From Drosophila pseudoobscura (taxonomy: Eukaryota; Arthropoda; Insecta; Diptera; Drosophilidae), in assembly GCF_009870125.1 (NCBI RefSeq), contig NC_046680.1, positions 23,083,501 to 23,147,500 on the forward strand: a stretch of DNA of 64,000 bases, written 5' to 3'. The notes beneath the pieces are model-generated. The model saw nothing but the letters and a program-made list of their open reading frames with translations, made no database searches and had not been told where the DNA came from. The translations under genes were made by a program, and so were the position numbers. Positions 10,343 through 22,294 of this stretch are shown piece after piece (position 1 is the stretch's first letter; every line of letters starts with the position of its first letter).

Positions 10343-13300
10343 TGGTTAAGAAAGCACAACGTTTGGTGTACAGTAGATCACGTTAAGTCATTGTTATATC
10401 TTAAATTCGGCTTATGACACTAAGCAACGACTGCTAAACTCAGATTAGTGCATTACGATACGACGTACCCCCTAGTGATAAGTGTAAAGATTGTTGCCAC
10501 TCTCCCAACCTAACCCAACCCAGCGCCCCGTTTCCCTTTCGTAGCCTAAGTTGCATTATTTAGTCTTAGTTACCTCTGTACATGGATATACTATACATCA
10601 TATACATATACAACTCTAGACGTTTGTAATTGTGGTAGCCACACCACATACTATAGACAAATTGTTTGCCAATATAAATAACGATTTTAAACATTTTGCT
10701 TGGCCCCATAGGCTTTTATTGTCTGAACTATCCGTCCCTCTGCAGCAGCATCTTCAGGAGAGGGGTGCTGCGAAATCCCAGGGAAATTGCGTATGTCACT
10801 CTTTAGCGAGCCAAGAACACACACTTCTTGGCTATCAGACAAAATAATTGGCCACACTTGTACTTTGATCAGTCGAACATTTTCAGCGTGACAGAGATTG
10901 GTCAGCAGCACGACGCCATCCCAGCCGCCGGGTTGACTCACTGGCGAAATGCTCAGACAAGGCGCACACACTGCGGATCGCTGCTGTTGCTGCTGGCCCT
11001 TTCATCTGATTGGCATTTCCGAAATAATCAGCGGCGACGCATCAGCCGGCGACTTGTTCGATTTAATTGCATGGCCCCCAAAAAGCCGCTTCTACGCCTT
11101 CAATCCTCAATCTCCAGTCCCGTTCTCCCGCTCGGATGGGGTAGCGTGTAATTCGATGCGTTTTAATTATGTTTTCAATTGAGTTCAAGTTGAGTTTTAT
11201 CTCGTATCGAATGAGTGTTCCAAATGCAACCGAAATCCAAAAGGAAATACCCCCAAACACAGTTCACTAAAAAACTTTACGCTACAAAAACAGTTTTAGA
11301 GCCACTGGCCAGTCGCCACTACACGCGGCTCTGGGCCAACAAATGGCGCATATGCCTTGTTAGGCGTCGACAGGGCCAACGGTAAATAATACTCCATTTC
11401 TCTGCCTACCTCCCCCACATCTACAGCGTCTACAATGGTCTGTCAAATTGGCAATGCACTGACCCGGCCACTACCACGCCCATCGTCCACCATACACCGC
11501 CCCCTTTATTGTTATGTGGACATGTGGCTTGGCCTTTCAATTAGCCAAGTTGACAATAAGTTGTTGATGTGTATTGGAGGGATTGTGGCTGTGGCTATGG
11601 ATGGCAATGGCAACGGCAATGGGGCTGGTCTATGGATCCACCACATAATTACAGTGTGAGAGTCGTGCCGCCTGTGTAAACAGCAAGAGGGGACGCAGCA
11701 GCACTTGATCTTTGTCTGACTTTGACTTCGACAGCAGACATCAGTTGTTGTTCCAGCTCCTCCTCTCGAACACCAGTCCTCCAATCCTCAAGTGCTGCGG
11801 GTATCAATATCACTGTTTTGCAGCAGGCGGCATTCTGTTTGGGGCAAATGAACTTTGGCCATTAGGGAAATTCGAGCAGCTTGTTTGTGCGCTCCATTCC
11901 CCATTTGCCAATGCCGCGTGCGTGATAACCTTCTGGATAATGACCAAAGCCCTAGGAGCCCAGGGACCAGACCTCGGCGTTGGTTCTCTGGCTGGTCGCG
12001 GTTCTATCGGATCGGGGTTCGATATTTGGCCTGGGATTATCCACACCCGACTCGACTGCTGGCCCAAAAATAGATCCACAAATTGCTAAGCTAATGGACG
12101 CGGCTGAAACCGAAATCGAGTCAAGAGTGGAGCCGGCCCGAAGGCAAATAATGGCTCATTGCAAATATTTGCCCATATAAAAATAACATCGATGTGCTGC
12201 GGTAACAGTTCTATATATATATATTCTCGTAAGCATCCAATCTGTGGAGATACCTGGAGACTGCGGTTTCGCTTATTTGCTGAACGCTTAGGAGCTCAAC
12301 GCTTAATTACGCTCAAGTGGCGTGGAAAATTGTGGGGCGGGCAGAGTCGCCTCCACCCACGAACCTACCACTAGACCCAATGATGTTTATGCCGAATTGC
12401 TTTGCACGTTAAAAGGGGGTACGGAGACGCGAACAAACGCTATGCAAATGCAAATAGCGTTTAATGAAACGCAATTATTTAATTTTCAAGTGAATCGCAT
12501 ACTGCGTCACGGTTCCAACCTGGCAGCTCCACTCCGTCGATGGTTTACGTCGCTTTCGGTTGTGGTTCTCTGCTCTTCCCTCCCCTTCTCTCCTCTCCTT
12601 TCCTCTCATCTCCACTCCGACTGACTTGCCTCATAAATAATGACTAGGCAACCTCTTGTGACAAAATGTATGGCCTGGGAAACCCAGCTGTAGAGTCTTA
12701 GCATCAGCCAAAAGCATAACCAAAAGCTTGGCTGAGTATCCATCGTTCGTGATAAGTGCAATTTTCCAACGAGTACGAGACACACATACAATGAGTGCAT
12801 TAATCATCTCCCAGCTGCAGCGCCATGGCATTTTCCTACCTGGCAGCAGCAGCAGCAGCAGTAGATTTTCCAACATCTGTGAGCAGCCACGGCATAAATG
12901 TCAAATGGCTGGCTATTTGATTTGGCCGCCGGTTAAGTGTGAATTATCCCATCGCCCGAAGCCCCCGAAGCCCGTCGCTTCGTATTTGTATCTGTATCTC
13001 TTAAGAGCCAAGAGCTTGCAACTGACGCAAGCAAATGCCACAGAGCAGAGTGCACCTCTAAGTGCATTTAATATGATATGCGAAGTGTACTTGCTAATTG
13101 TGGGAACTGTATATTCGTAAGTCGCAACTCGTAAGCGGTGAAGTACCGCCTCCTATAAGTCATTAAGTGCGATACCACGATACCTCGTGCCTCGTACCAT
13201 ATTCCATTCCATTCAAAGCTGATCTTCTTATCAGTACGTATTCGTACAGTCGTAGACTGTGCCAATTCTTGAACTTCATTTCATTAATGGCGGTGCACCA

Positions 13301-13501
13301 GCACCAGAGTGCCCTGAATCTAATCGACACTACGTATGGGGGGACCTAATGAACATCCAAAGTTCTGCTCATAGCAATCACAGAGTTTTATAGAGAGTGG
13401 GGAAAGACCCAGAATGACCCCCTGCCTGTCTGCCTGATTCCATTCCCATGACAAAACGAGGCGGAACGTTGTGAGTTGCTGCGGACACCGTAACTCTACA
13501 T
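10343..13501. other. Intergenic, no gene recognised
   Basis: The first few hundred bases are probably TM2D1 3' UTR. The rest is low-coding-density DNA with short spurious ORFs, homopurine/pyrimidine stretches and CAG/CTG-type words (a short CAG run at about 12844-12862). No conserved protein motif, RNA gene or mobile element was recognised. It may hold cis-regulatory DNA for cv-2. Confidence 0.5.
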
Positions 13502-14035
13502 TTATACCCGATACTTAGTCAGTATGGCTCTCCTCCGGCAGACGCCGGAAAAAATCAGTCTGAGCGTGACGTCGCGCGCTGCGTAGCCACTGAAAATTGA
13601 TTTGTTCCTTTTGGCTATAAAAATGATCTGATCTGATCCAGATTCAGCAATCTGATAGATATGATCATTATCTATGATTCTGCGTTTTTAGTTTTCTCGA
13701 ATTTGCAATATTATGGATGCCACAGATTTTCGCCCTTTGTGGGGGCGGAAGTGGGCGGGGCAAACTTTTGAAATAAACTTGTATCAGTGACATATCACAG
13801 AAGTCCGGATATAAAACGTCGTTCCTTTAGCTCTTATAGTCTTTGAGCACTAGGCGCTGATAGGGACGGACAGACGGACAGACCGTCGGACGGACAGACG
13901 GACATACGGACAGACAGACAGGGCTCAATCGACTCGGCTATTGATGCTGATCAAGAATATATATACTTTATGGGGTCGGAAACTTTTACCACAAATCTAA
14001 TATACCCCAATACTCATTTTGAGTATCGGGTATAA
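13502..14035. mobile_element. mini-me/DINE-type repeat element with GTCY proto-microsatellite
   Basis: The segment is bounded by TTATACCCGATACT (13502-13515) and its exact inverse complement (14022-14035). It contains a run of GGACAGAC-type units at about 13862-13920, which on the other strand is the (GTCY)n array described for mini-me elements. Beside it is the conserved core GATCAAGAATATATATAC followed by TTTATGGGGTCGGAAAC. These are hallmarks of the non-autonomous mini-me/DINE-1 repeats common in Drosophila. No coding capacity is seen. Confidence 0.75.
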
Positions 14036-14580
14036 GAAGCGCGAGCGAAAGAAGAAGAGACATCACGGAATGCCAGCTGACAAATTCTACGGGGGATACA
14101 ATAATTGGCAACATTTCTGGGAATTTGAATTGAGCCCAGGCCATGGTGCTGGGGGGCGCAGGTTATGTTCCACTTGTTAACACTTTGCCACCGACAAGGT
14201 GTTCATTTCCCCGAGCAATGGAATGGAATGCGAGTGCGATTGCGGACTGAAATTCAATTCACTCTCCAATCATTGTGCTGCGAATGCGACACCGATGCCG
14301 ACACCGACACCGACTTTGATGTTTGGCAATTACATACGAGAGTTCTATCAATCTATCTGCGGGCATACCATACCATACATTCGCCGTTAATTACTGCAGA
14401 GCACAGCAAAGAGAAGAGGCTGTGTGTAGTATTAGCCCGGGCCCGGGGTCGAATGGACCAAGTTCGAGCCCCCAAAAACTAAGGAAGCCAACATCCGCTG
14501 CTGCCGCGCTGCAACAGCGCTGCTTTAACTTCGGCGAAACAGACACGAGCAGACACGATGCACGAGCAGGCAACACGTTC
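14036..14580. other. Non-coding DNA between the mini-me element and the 14.6-kb promoter
   Basis: No gene is recognised. A short hexamer-like run (GCCGACACCGACACCGAC) lies near 14300. Overlapping ORFs here encode low-complexity sequence only. Confidence 0.4.
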
Positions 14581-14615
14581 GGCAGCTCAGGCTCGGTCCG
14601 CATCGGCCAGTTCGT

Positions 14616-14650
14616 TCAGTTCGACGAGAACCGGCGAACGGAACGGAACC
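14616..14650 (+). promoter_or_regulatory. Strong Inr + MTE core promoter match, plus strand
   Basis: TCAGTT at 14616-14621 is a perfect Drosophila initiator (TCAKTY), with the A at 14618 as +1. At exactly +18 to +29 lies CGAACGGAACGG, matching all positions of the Motif Ten Element consensus CSARCSSAACGS. A partial DPE (GGAACC) follows at +28. The spacing requirement makes chance unlikely. The next plus-strand gene is cv-2, so this is probably a distal cv-2 start site or an unannotated non-coding transcript. A possible splice donor (GTGAGT) is at 15348-15353. Confidence 0.65.
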
Positions 14651-15353
14651 AAACCTGAAAAGTGCCTGAGCGAAATCGAAGAAAACCGAAGCGAAGCGCC
14701 AGAAACTGTCGTCGCGTCGTCGCTGGTTTGGCCCGGAAAAACACTGCACAACCTTTGTACGGCTGAAAATTGCGCGCGCGTCCGAGTGTCAAACGCTGAT
14801 CGTTCCGCTGATTATCTATAGATCTTCGCCGATCCACCCGTACCATAGCCATATAGTACGTTTCACCACAAAAAGTAATTCCCACAATCAGATTTCCGCC
14901 AAAAAAAAAACCTAAATCCAACAATCAAATTTGCCAATAAAAGGGCGACGGCGAAATTCGTTATCAACGAAGCTGTGTGTGTTTCAGCTGTGATTTCTGC
15001 GTTGTTTGTTGCTGATTTTCCCCAATTTTCCCGATTTGAGAGGAGAGCGCCACAAAGTTCCACAAAGAAGAGAGAAATCGAGGCATTTCCATTGTGCGCG
15101 GCGACAAAAGCAAATTGGCGCGCAATTTCATTTTACTGTACTATACACTCCCCGCGATTCACAATTCTCAATCTCAATCTTAATTCCGAATGCAAATTGC
15201 ACTCGTCGCACACAAATTGAACCTTTGACAAGCGGCAGGGGCCCAGAAAGAGGCAGCAGCAGAGACAACGTGTCGTATGCGTAATCTGTGGAGCCGCCTG
15301 CAGGGAGGCTGAGGAGGTACTCTATGAGAAGGGGAGGAGGTTAAAAAGTGAGT

Positions 15354-16121
15354 GAAAAAAGGTACGAAATATTCCGCGTGGAAATCGAAATTGAAATGAA
15401 AGGCGCGCGCCGTCTCCAATAAATTATGCGTTTGCTTAAGAGAATTCTTCTCATGGTGAAGCTCTGAGCGGAGTGGAGTGCCCAGTGCGTGTCCGTGTCC
15501 GTTTCCATGTCCCCCTCTCATGCCACACTCTCTTGTGCCAAAGAGAAGAGGCACTGAAACAGAAGCCAATTGAAAATGCGATTCATATCGACACCAACAA
15601 AAGCAACAACTAAAACTACAACTACGAGTACACCAGCAATTACAACAATCTCAGCAGCAGCAGCAGAAGCAACAATTGCGCTGGGCTACAACACCTGCCC
15701 TGCCTCCCCCCGCCACCCAACAACCCACAGCCGCACTTCAAACCCCAACACTCACCGCAACCCAGAAGTGATCCACAGGCGAGAGGCGAAGGCAGCAACA
15801 ACATGTCAAGCATAATTAATTTCCGATTCTGTTGTTACGAGCACTGCCGCCGATTCCTGGCCCTAGCCGCCACCGCCCCCCCGTCTGGGTCTGGAAGCGC
15901 CCCCGATCTGGAAGTGTAATTACGGGTAAACTTTGCGTCTTTACTTTTCTCTTTTTGCAATTAATCTTTACCCCCACCGCCACCCCATTCCCTTCTGGCT
16001 GCTCTCTTAGCAATGGAGATGGGAATCGCTGACTGAGAGCGTGCGATTTTGTTTTATTATAATGAGAAACATATAAACATTTCATTTCACTTCGTGTCTC
16101 CGTCCCCATCCCCACCGTATC

Positions 16122-16152
<31 letters not shown>

Positions 16153-19100
16153 GTGTGTCCGTGCTATCTGCCTTTTGTTGTTTCAACATTTTGCGAAAAT
16201 TGTTGAATTGTTTGAATTCTATTATCACATTCGGACCGCTCTGCAGCTCTCCGGCAGTGCTGTCCGGCTCTCCTGGTCGGTGCCCCTCTGCCACACCACT
16301 CTCGAAGTCACAAAGACTAGACACCCACTTGGACATGCACCTCCTCTACATGCTGATGTACATATTTACTACTCGTACATACATATGCACTTATGTAAAT
16401 ATGTACCTATGTGTATGGAATTTATAGTCGACAAATCATCGCGGGAGTGTCTTGCAAAACGGAATCAGAAACAGCTCAAATTACAAAAATGTGCCAAATT
16501 ATGTCCGATCCGTATCCGTATATGTATGTACACTCGAACATATACATATGTGCACATATGTACGTATGTATGTATGTTGTGTCTGTGTGTGTTCTTTGAA
16601 AGTAATTAATATAAAACATTTGCATAGAATTTTGCCCCGTCGTAATTTACTCTTCGAAGCTGCTCGAAAGTTTACTCGGAATGAATCAGGAGAGGAGAGA
16701 AGAGGAGAGGATTTTCCAGTGAAAATCTTGTGATTAATCATTTACTCCGCTGAAAAGAGTTACCTCCAATTTAGGTAAATTCTCTTATTGAGAGATTAAG
16801 AGGAATTAGAAAAGGAGGCTCTAGTGCAGTACCGCTCTTTGAATGTGGCATGAATCACTCGTGAGACGCATTGTTTATCCAATTAGTAACGATGTGTCAA
16901 GTCCCCCCCTCTGGCTGATTAATAGCTGCAGCAGCTGCAACTGCCACTGCCACGGACAATTGCAATTGCAACTGGGATTGTCACTAACCTAATCGCCGGC
17001 AATTTCCTGTATTACATTGACATAACCATAAAAAAGCACGAGTATTATCCTCGAACACAGAGAAAGAGAGAGCAGGGCATACAATGAGTTGGCTCATTAG
17101 GAGGGAAGGGACTGAAGACTGACGGCCGAAGACTCGGAAGACTCTGAAAACCGAAGACCGAAGACTGAGGCTGCTGCTGAGTGGCAGAGGAATAGCTGAA
17201 TGGCAGGACACAAATACAAATTACGACGAGGGGTAATGCCAATGCCAAGACACAACACAACAAAACACAAACCGAAAAGCAAACAGAAGAAGCAATAAAA
17301 CGTAAGAAATGTTGGTAATAACTGCGTATTGCAGGAGGACTGTGGTGCGGAGAGGATTAGCAAGAGGAGGGGGGTTAGCAGCAGATTAATATGAATGTAC
17401 ACATTGCGGTGGATGTGGATGCGTCCATGAAATGTCCGTAGAGCAGATATCTGAGCCAGCAGTGAGCGACCGACTACAGGCGACACTAGGCCTAGATGAC
17501 AGTCCCAGGTACCTATCCAGTGCCAGTGCCAGTGCCATTCCACAGTTGCAGTGGCACTCTCCAGCCTGCACCCTGCACCATGCACCCTGTACCCTCCATT
17601 CTCCCGCCACTCCCTCGGCATAGACAATCGGACAGAGCAGAACAGAACAGACTCTCTGGTACTCCTAGGTGTCGCCTTTTTGCTGTTGTTGCTGTTGCTG
17701 CTGTTGCTGTTGTATTTCTGTTCGCTGTATAATAAAAATGCAACCATACCAGTTTTAGACAACTGACAAACGGCCAACACAGTACACAGCACACACTCAC
17801 ACACACTCTCAGGAGAGTGGAGTGGCGGGGCCAACTCGTTTGCCCCTTCTGCCCACCATCTGCAACGGCAACAGCAACGGCAACTACTACAACAGCAACT
17901 GCAAAGACTGCAGCCACAACCACAAACTGCATGTGAATTTGGTTTAAAAAAAAAAAAAACTATACTCGTACTCGTACTCATACCGGAGTACTCATACTCC
18001 AATGTATAGAGTAGTATGTGGCAAGTGGGGATACCCTTGACAAAAGGTAATTGCAGCAATTGCAGTGCATAATATTGTTTGTGCAGCATTAAGGATTAGC
18101 CAGGACACTCCCCCAAAAGGAGATGGATAGAACATTCGATTCGGGTGGATATGGGATCCCACAATCAGAGCATTCCATATTCGGGTTGGGTTGCCTTCCT
18201 TCATAATAGAGCTCTCTCTCTCTTTCTTTGCGTCCGTTCACGCACCTGTCCAAGGTAGAGCCAGGCGGTCTGCGATCTGCGATCCACAATCTTCAGCGGG
18301 TCTTCAGGACTGCTCCACTCCGCACCACAGCCATGCGATGTCGAATGGGATCTGGGGTCTGGGGACTGGTGACTGGAGACTCTGCAGGTGTTTTGTTTGT
18401 TTGCCGGACAGTTGCTTGATTATGCTGCTGCTGTTGTTGTTGTTGTGCTTGTTGCTGTGGCATGCATGGAATAGAGGTGGGGAAGGGGGGACTCTTGTGA
18501 CACTGCCTGCATAATAATAATCCGGCAATTAAAATATGATCGCATAATAACTCCACACTCGTGCGTCTGCTTATGATTTATGGTTCAGCTTGTTTGGGCT
18601 CTGCTCTGCTCTGAATTTTTGGCTTATTTATAGAGAGAGAGACTAGGTCTGCTCCTCACCGCTCCTCCCGTTCCCCCGCTCCCCTCTTCACTTCCCGTCT
18701 CTCCGCTGTCTCAAGCCTGTTCGCCTGGAGGCACTTTTTCCTCCTCTGGCTCTTCAGGGATGGCTGCTGCTGTTCTACGCGTACGCGAAGGTAAATTGCT
18801 GTCGCCAAGAGCCAGACGATAGAGCAGTCTTATCTGCCCCCACCCTCTTAACGTGTTGCCTGCTCTGGACCTGGCCCGAACCGGAGTCCGGGGACTGGGG
18901 CCGGCTTGGCTCGTTTCGTTTTGGCAAAACCCAAAACAGAAGAAAACAAAAAATGAACAGTAAAAAAATCATTTGATACGCTCTCCGTTTTGGCCTGGTC
19001 CACAGCCGGCCCTGTCTCTTCCCCCCTCCCGCTCCACCTCTCCCACTCCTCCCGCGCTTTGACACGGCCTGTCCGACTGTTGCTTCTAATAAATAATTTT

Positions 19101-19908
19101 AAATGCTGACTGCAAACGAAATGCCAAACGGAATGGAAGTGAAGTTTAAGTGTAACCCAATAGCCAAGTCGGGCTCTTAATTGCCTGCGTGGGATGCTGC
19201 TGTGTGTAGCTGCTGCTGGGACTGCCACTGCCCCTGCTGTGGATGTTGCAGCTGTGCATGGTTGTGGGGAAAGAGAAGGGGGAGGGATAGGCAAGTAGGC
19301 CAAGTGCTCACTTTGGCGGGTCCAAAGTCTTGACACGCATTTCGGGGGTAGTTCCTGCGTGTGAACACCCCTCTCCCCACTACATGGCCATGACGTCAGC
19401 TTCTTTGTCGCCATATGTCTATGCCCACACAGACACACAGATACACAGAAGGGGCATGCGTCATCGCAGGTTAGAGGCAGCAGCGCCAACAGCAGAGTCC
19501 GTCGAGTGCAATTTCACCAGCCGCCACACAGAGGGAAGGAAGTTCTGCGTCACATACTCGTACTCTAGCAGTGTGCCCCCCAGTATTCCGTGATAATTTC
19601 GCCATGACACGCAACACACACACAGATACTTGTTGTTGTTCTTGCACACAATCAAAGAAACTAATTAATATTTACAGAACAATGCAAAGCCAATAAAAAT
19701 TCCTCAGATAAGATATTAAAAATAGAGTCAAAAGAAACCCACATACATTTGGTATCTGGTGTATCTTGTATCTGCTGGATGTGCTAGACTAGGCGGCGGG
19801 GGCTATGCGATAATTGGAGAGTGGAGATTTATAGGAGAAACTAGAGGGGGAGGAATTGAAACACCATGGAGGCTATGGCTGTAATCTGCTGGATCAGTTC
19901 TTGAATAA
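15354..19908. other. Intergenic or long 5' intron, simple repeats only
   Basis: No gene is recognised. Simple repeats include ACAACTAAAAC-type and CAG words at 15595-15670, (TG)n at about 16123-16159, repeated ATGTATGTA words at 16520-16580, and TTGCTG repeats at about 17683-17711. The 330-residue minus-strand ORF at 17097-18089 is Cys/Ser/Leu low complexity and was not accepted. Confidence 0.45.
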
Positions 19909-20142
19909 TCAGCGTTCTGTCTGATTCGAATCGGTTTTCCCCTGTCCATACGCATAGAAGATACTTCTATTCATTAAATGAGCCTGTGCAGCATCATCAA
20001 ATCGGTCTAGTCCTAGGGTTTTTAGATAAAAAAACAATTCCAAATAAGAGACACTATTCGGAGAAGACATTTTTTCAATTTCCAAAGAAGTGTCTCCTTG
20101 GCATTCGGGGGAGTCTTGTGAAGTCTTAGAACTTTTTGTCAT
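19909..20142 (-). CDS. Possible small protein gene, 77 residues, family unknown
   Basis: The ORF has a true ATG at 20142 and a TGA at 19909-19911. Unlike most ORFs in this stretch, its composition is balanced. It has a polar N-terminus (MTKSSKTSQDSPECQGDTS) and a C-terminal part with an amphipathic helix-like segment (YLELFFYLKTLGLDRFDDAA) followed by QAHLMNRSIFYAYGQ. Just upstream on the minus strand is a convincing splice acceptor (TACTTTTCTGCAG), so it could be a last exon. Codon use is AT-rich, as in many fly testis genes. The LGxxxFDDxAxAH pattern is faintly like the otospiralin domain, but I would not assign it. Confidence 0.4.
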   Translation of the reverse strand: MTKSSKTSQDSPECQGDTSLEIEKMSSPNSVSYLELFFYLKTLGLDRFDDAAQAHLMNRSIFYAYGQGKTDSNQTER

Positions 20143-20982
20143 CCAGAAAGTAATTTATTTTATTGGAAACTGCAGAAAAGTAAGCTTTTCACCCTCCCAG
20201 ACTGTAAGCCTCCCACCCAAAGTGGAGCGGAGCATAAATATTTGTGAAATGGAAGCAGACATCAATTGATATGAGAGAGTCCCATATACTCTTTCCCCCC
20301 CCCATCATCCAGCTTGCCTTGGGGCTGAGCTGAGCTGCCTTGCCCCATACTGCAGCACACTGCCGCACACAGAGAGAGAGTCAGATATAAGCTAGATTAC
20401 TAATACGCCGTTTTGTGCCACATTGTGCTTGCTTATTTACAGTCAGCAATTGCAGCAATTTACTTAGTGCAGCCAGACAAAATGGCGGCAATGCCAAGCC
20501 AACACATGTGCGTGTGTATGTGTGTGTGTGTGTTTGTGTGTGTGCAACCTTGCTGACAGCATTTGGTGCGTGCCATTTAACTTGACAAGCTCATTTGTTG
20601 TAGCCACAAATGCACCAGCAACAGAAACAAAAACAGAAACAGCAACAGAAAACGATAGCAACGATAGCGCTTTACTTCGCTTCGGTTCGCATATGCCAAG
20701 ACAGCACAAAGCGAACATTTGTTTAAAATATTTATTTATTTAAGAGCCCAGGGCGGGCCTGGCAGGCAGGCAGGCAATGTCAAACGCCATTTGGCAGTGC
20801 TGAGGAGTTGAAAAAACAGCTAAAGCAACAAGAAGCTCCAGATACCTCACTCCGATAGAAGATACACGATATATAGTTATCCGATTTAGATCAAAATCAC
20901 AGCTCACATCTTCTACCTAAATCGTAAAACCCTGTAGAAAGGGTATGACAACTGCAAGGAGAACAAACATATATGTATCTGT

Positions 20983-21024
<42 letters not shown>

Positions 21025-21650
21025 GCGCCATAAAGCACCTTGATAACAGCGCTCGTGTGACACTGCCTGGCCCTGCCTCTGGCTGTGGCTCTGGCTCTAC
21101 GGCCCATACAGCGTTTTGTGGAAAACCAAAGTCCAAAAAGACGTTTCATTTGTTTGCAGGGAAGGGTTAGCAGCGGTTTAGTTTAGATGAGCAATTTGTA
21201 GTCGCAATTTCACACAAATTATGCAGATACTAGAGTGACTCCTCCCCCTCCCCCTCCCACCAAAGCACCAAAGCACCAACCACCAGATACGATTGCTGCT
21301 GGCGGGTCTTTGTGGGCCATTCGTATGGAAATGTATTAATGTGCATTTATGTATGTATTTCCTATGCAAAATGTATGTAAGAGACACACACAGCAAAGAG
21401 ATATGTATGTAGGGAAGCGAGAGTTGCCCATAAAATATGGAAGCAAAGATTGTGATAATAATCATATGTTAATTTCAAATCAGCGTTGCCGAAAGATACA
21501 CACATAAACATACTAATATATGTGTGGTATGGAATGCCAATAGCGATGGAAAACATGACCGAAATAAGGGTCTGGGTTTCGGAAGAAAATGCCGGAGAGA
21601 GAAAAGCAAAAAGGAAAGCTTAAACTAAACTAGAATCCCCCTTTCACAAG
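20143..21650. other. Intergenic, microsatellites
   Basis: The stretch contains (TG)n at about 20509-20543, CAGGCAGG repeats at 20761-20774, and a (GA)n tract at about 20993-21019. No gene is recognised. The short ORFs are translations of these repeats. Confidence 0.45.
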
Positions 21651-21658
21651 TGATTCGG

Positions 21659-22294
21659 TATAAAAACAGATATGTTCATTAGCTTTGGGCCTGAGACTAG
21701 AATTCAGAGCAGCCGCGATTTGGTCGGAAATGGTTGGCCGTAATTGAATTAACACCTACATACCGGGCCAAAACAGAGAACAACAACGAGGCAGCAGCAG
21801 CTCGAGATCGGTGGCATATTCAACGTCACGACACGACACAGTAGCAACAGACAGATAAACAAACAAACAAACAGACAGCCAGACAGACAGAGTGGCAGTC
21901 AAACGCGAACGAAGCTGATCAAGTGCGACTGCAGTGGAAAACACAATGCCACCCGACTCTGATTGGGGCAGGGACAGAGCAGAACAGATCAGAGCACACG
22001 GGGTACGATCCGTACGATTGCATGTCAAATCGTCAAGTCGAACACTGAAATCGTAGAGCGAGGAGCGAAGATATATGAGCACATCAACGTGAATTAACAG
22101 ACACGTTAAGAGATAGCCGATCTCCAAACACGAGACCGGAGAGGCAGTGCCTAGCTGCCAGCCTGCCACAGAAACAGAGACACAGAGAGACAGAGCGACA
22201 CTGAACGCCAGACGAAAGACGAAAGACTCTAGAAACGAACCCAAGAAGAGCCAGTAGAAGCGGAAGTAGAGACACGATCTGATCTGAATCATGG
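21659..22294 (+). promoter_or_regulatory. TATA promoter and candidate 5' non-coding exon (possibly cv-2)
   Basis: TATAAAA sits at 21659-21665. It is followed by CA-rich, repeat-bearing sequence resembling fly 5' leaders and then a splice donor ATGG|GTGAGG at 22294/22295. A matching acceptor with pyrimidine tract (TTTCCTCCAG) and an upstream CTAAC branch-point word lies at 27895-27904, just before the cv-2 start codon. The candidate exon would end with an ATG that is out of frame with cv-2. No initiator at ideal spacing was found. Confidence 0.35.

Noticed and set aside
17097-18089. Long (330-residue) minus-strand ORF
   Set aside because: Cys/Ser/Leu-rich translation of simple repeats, with overlapping open frames on both strands; no domain.
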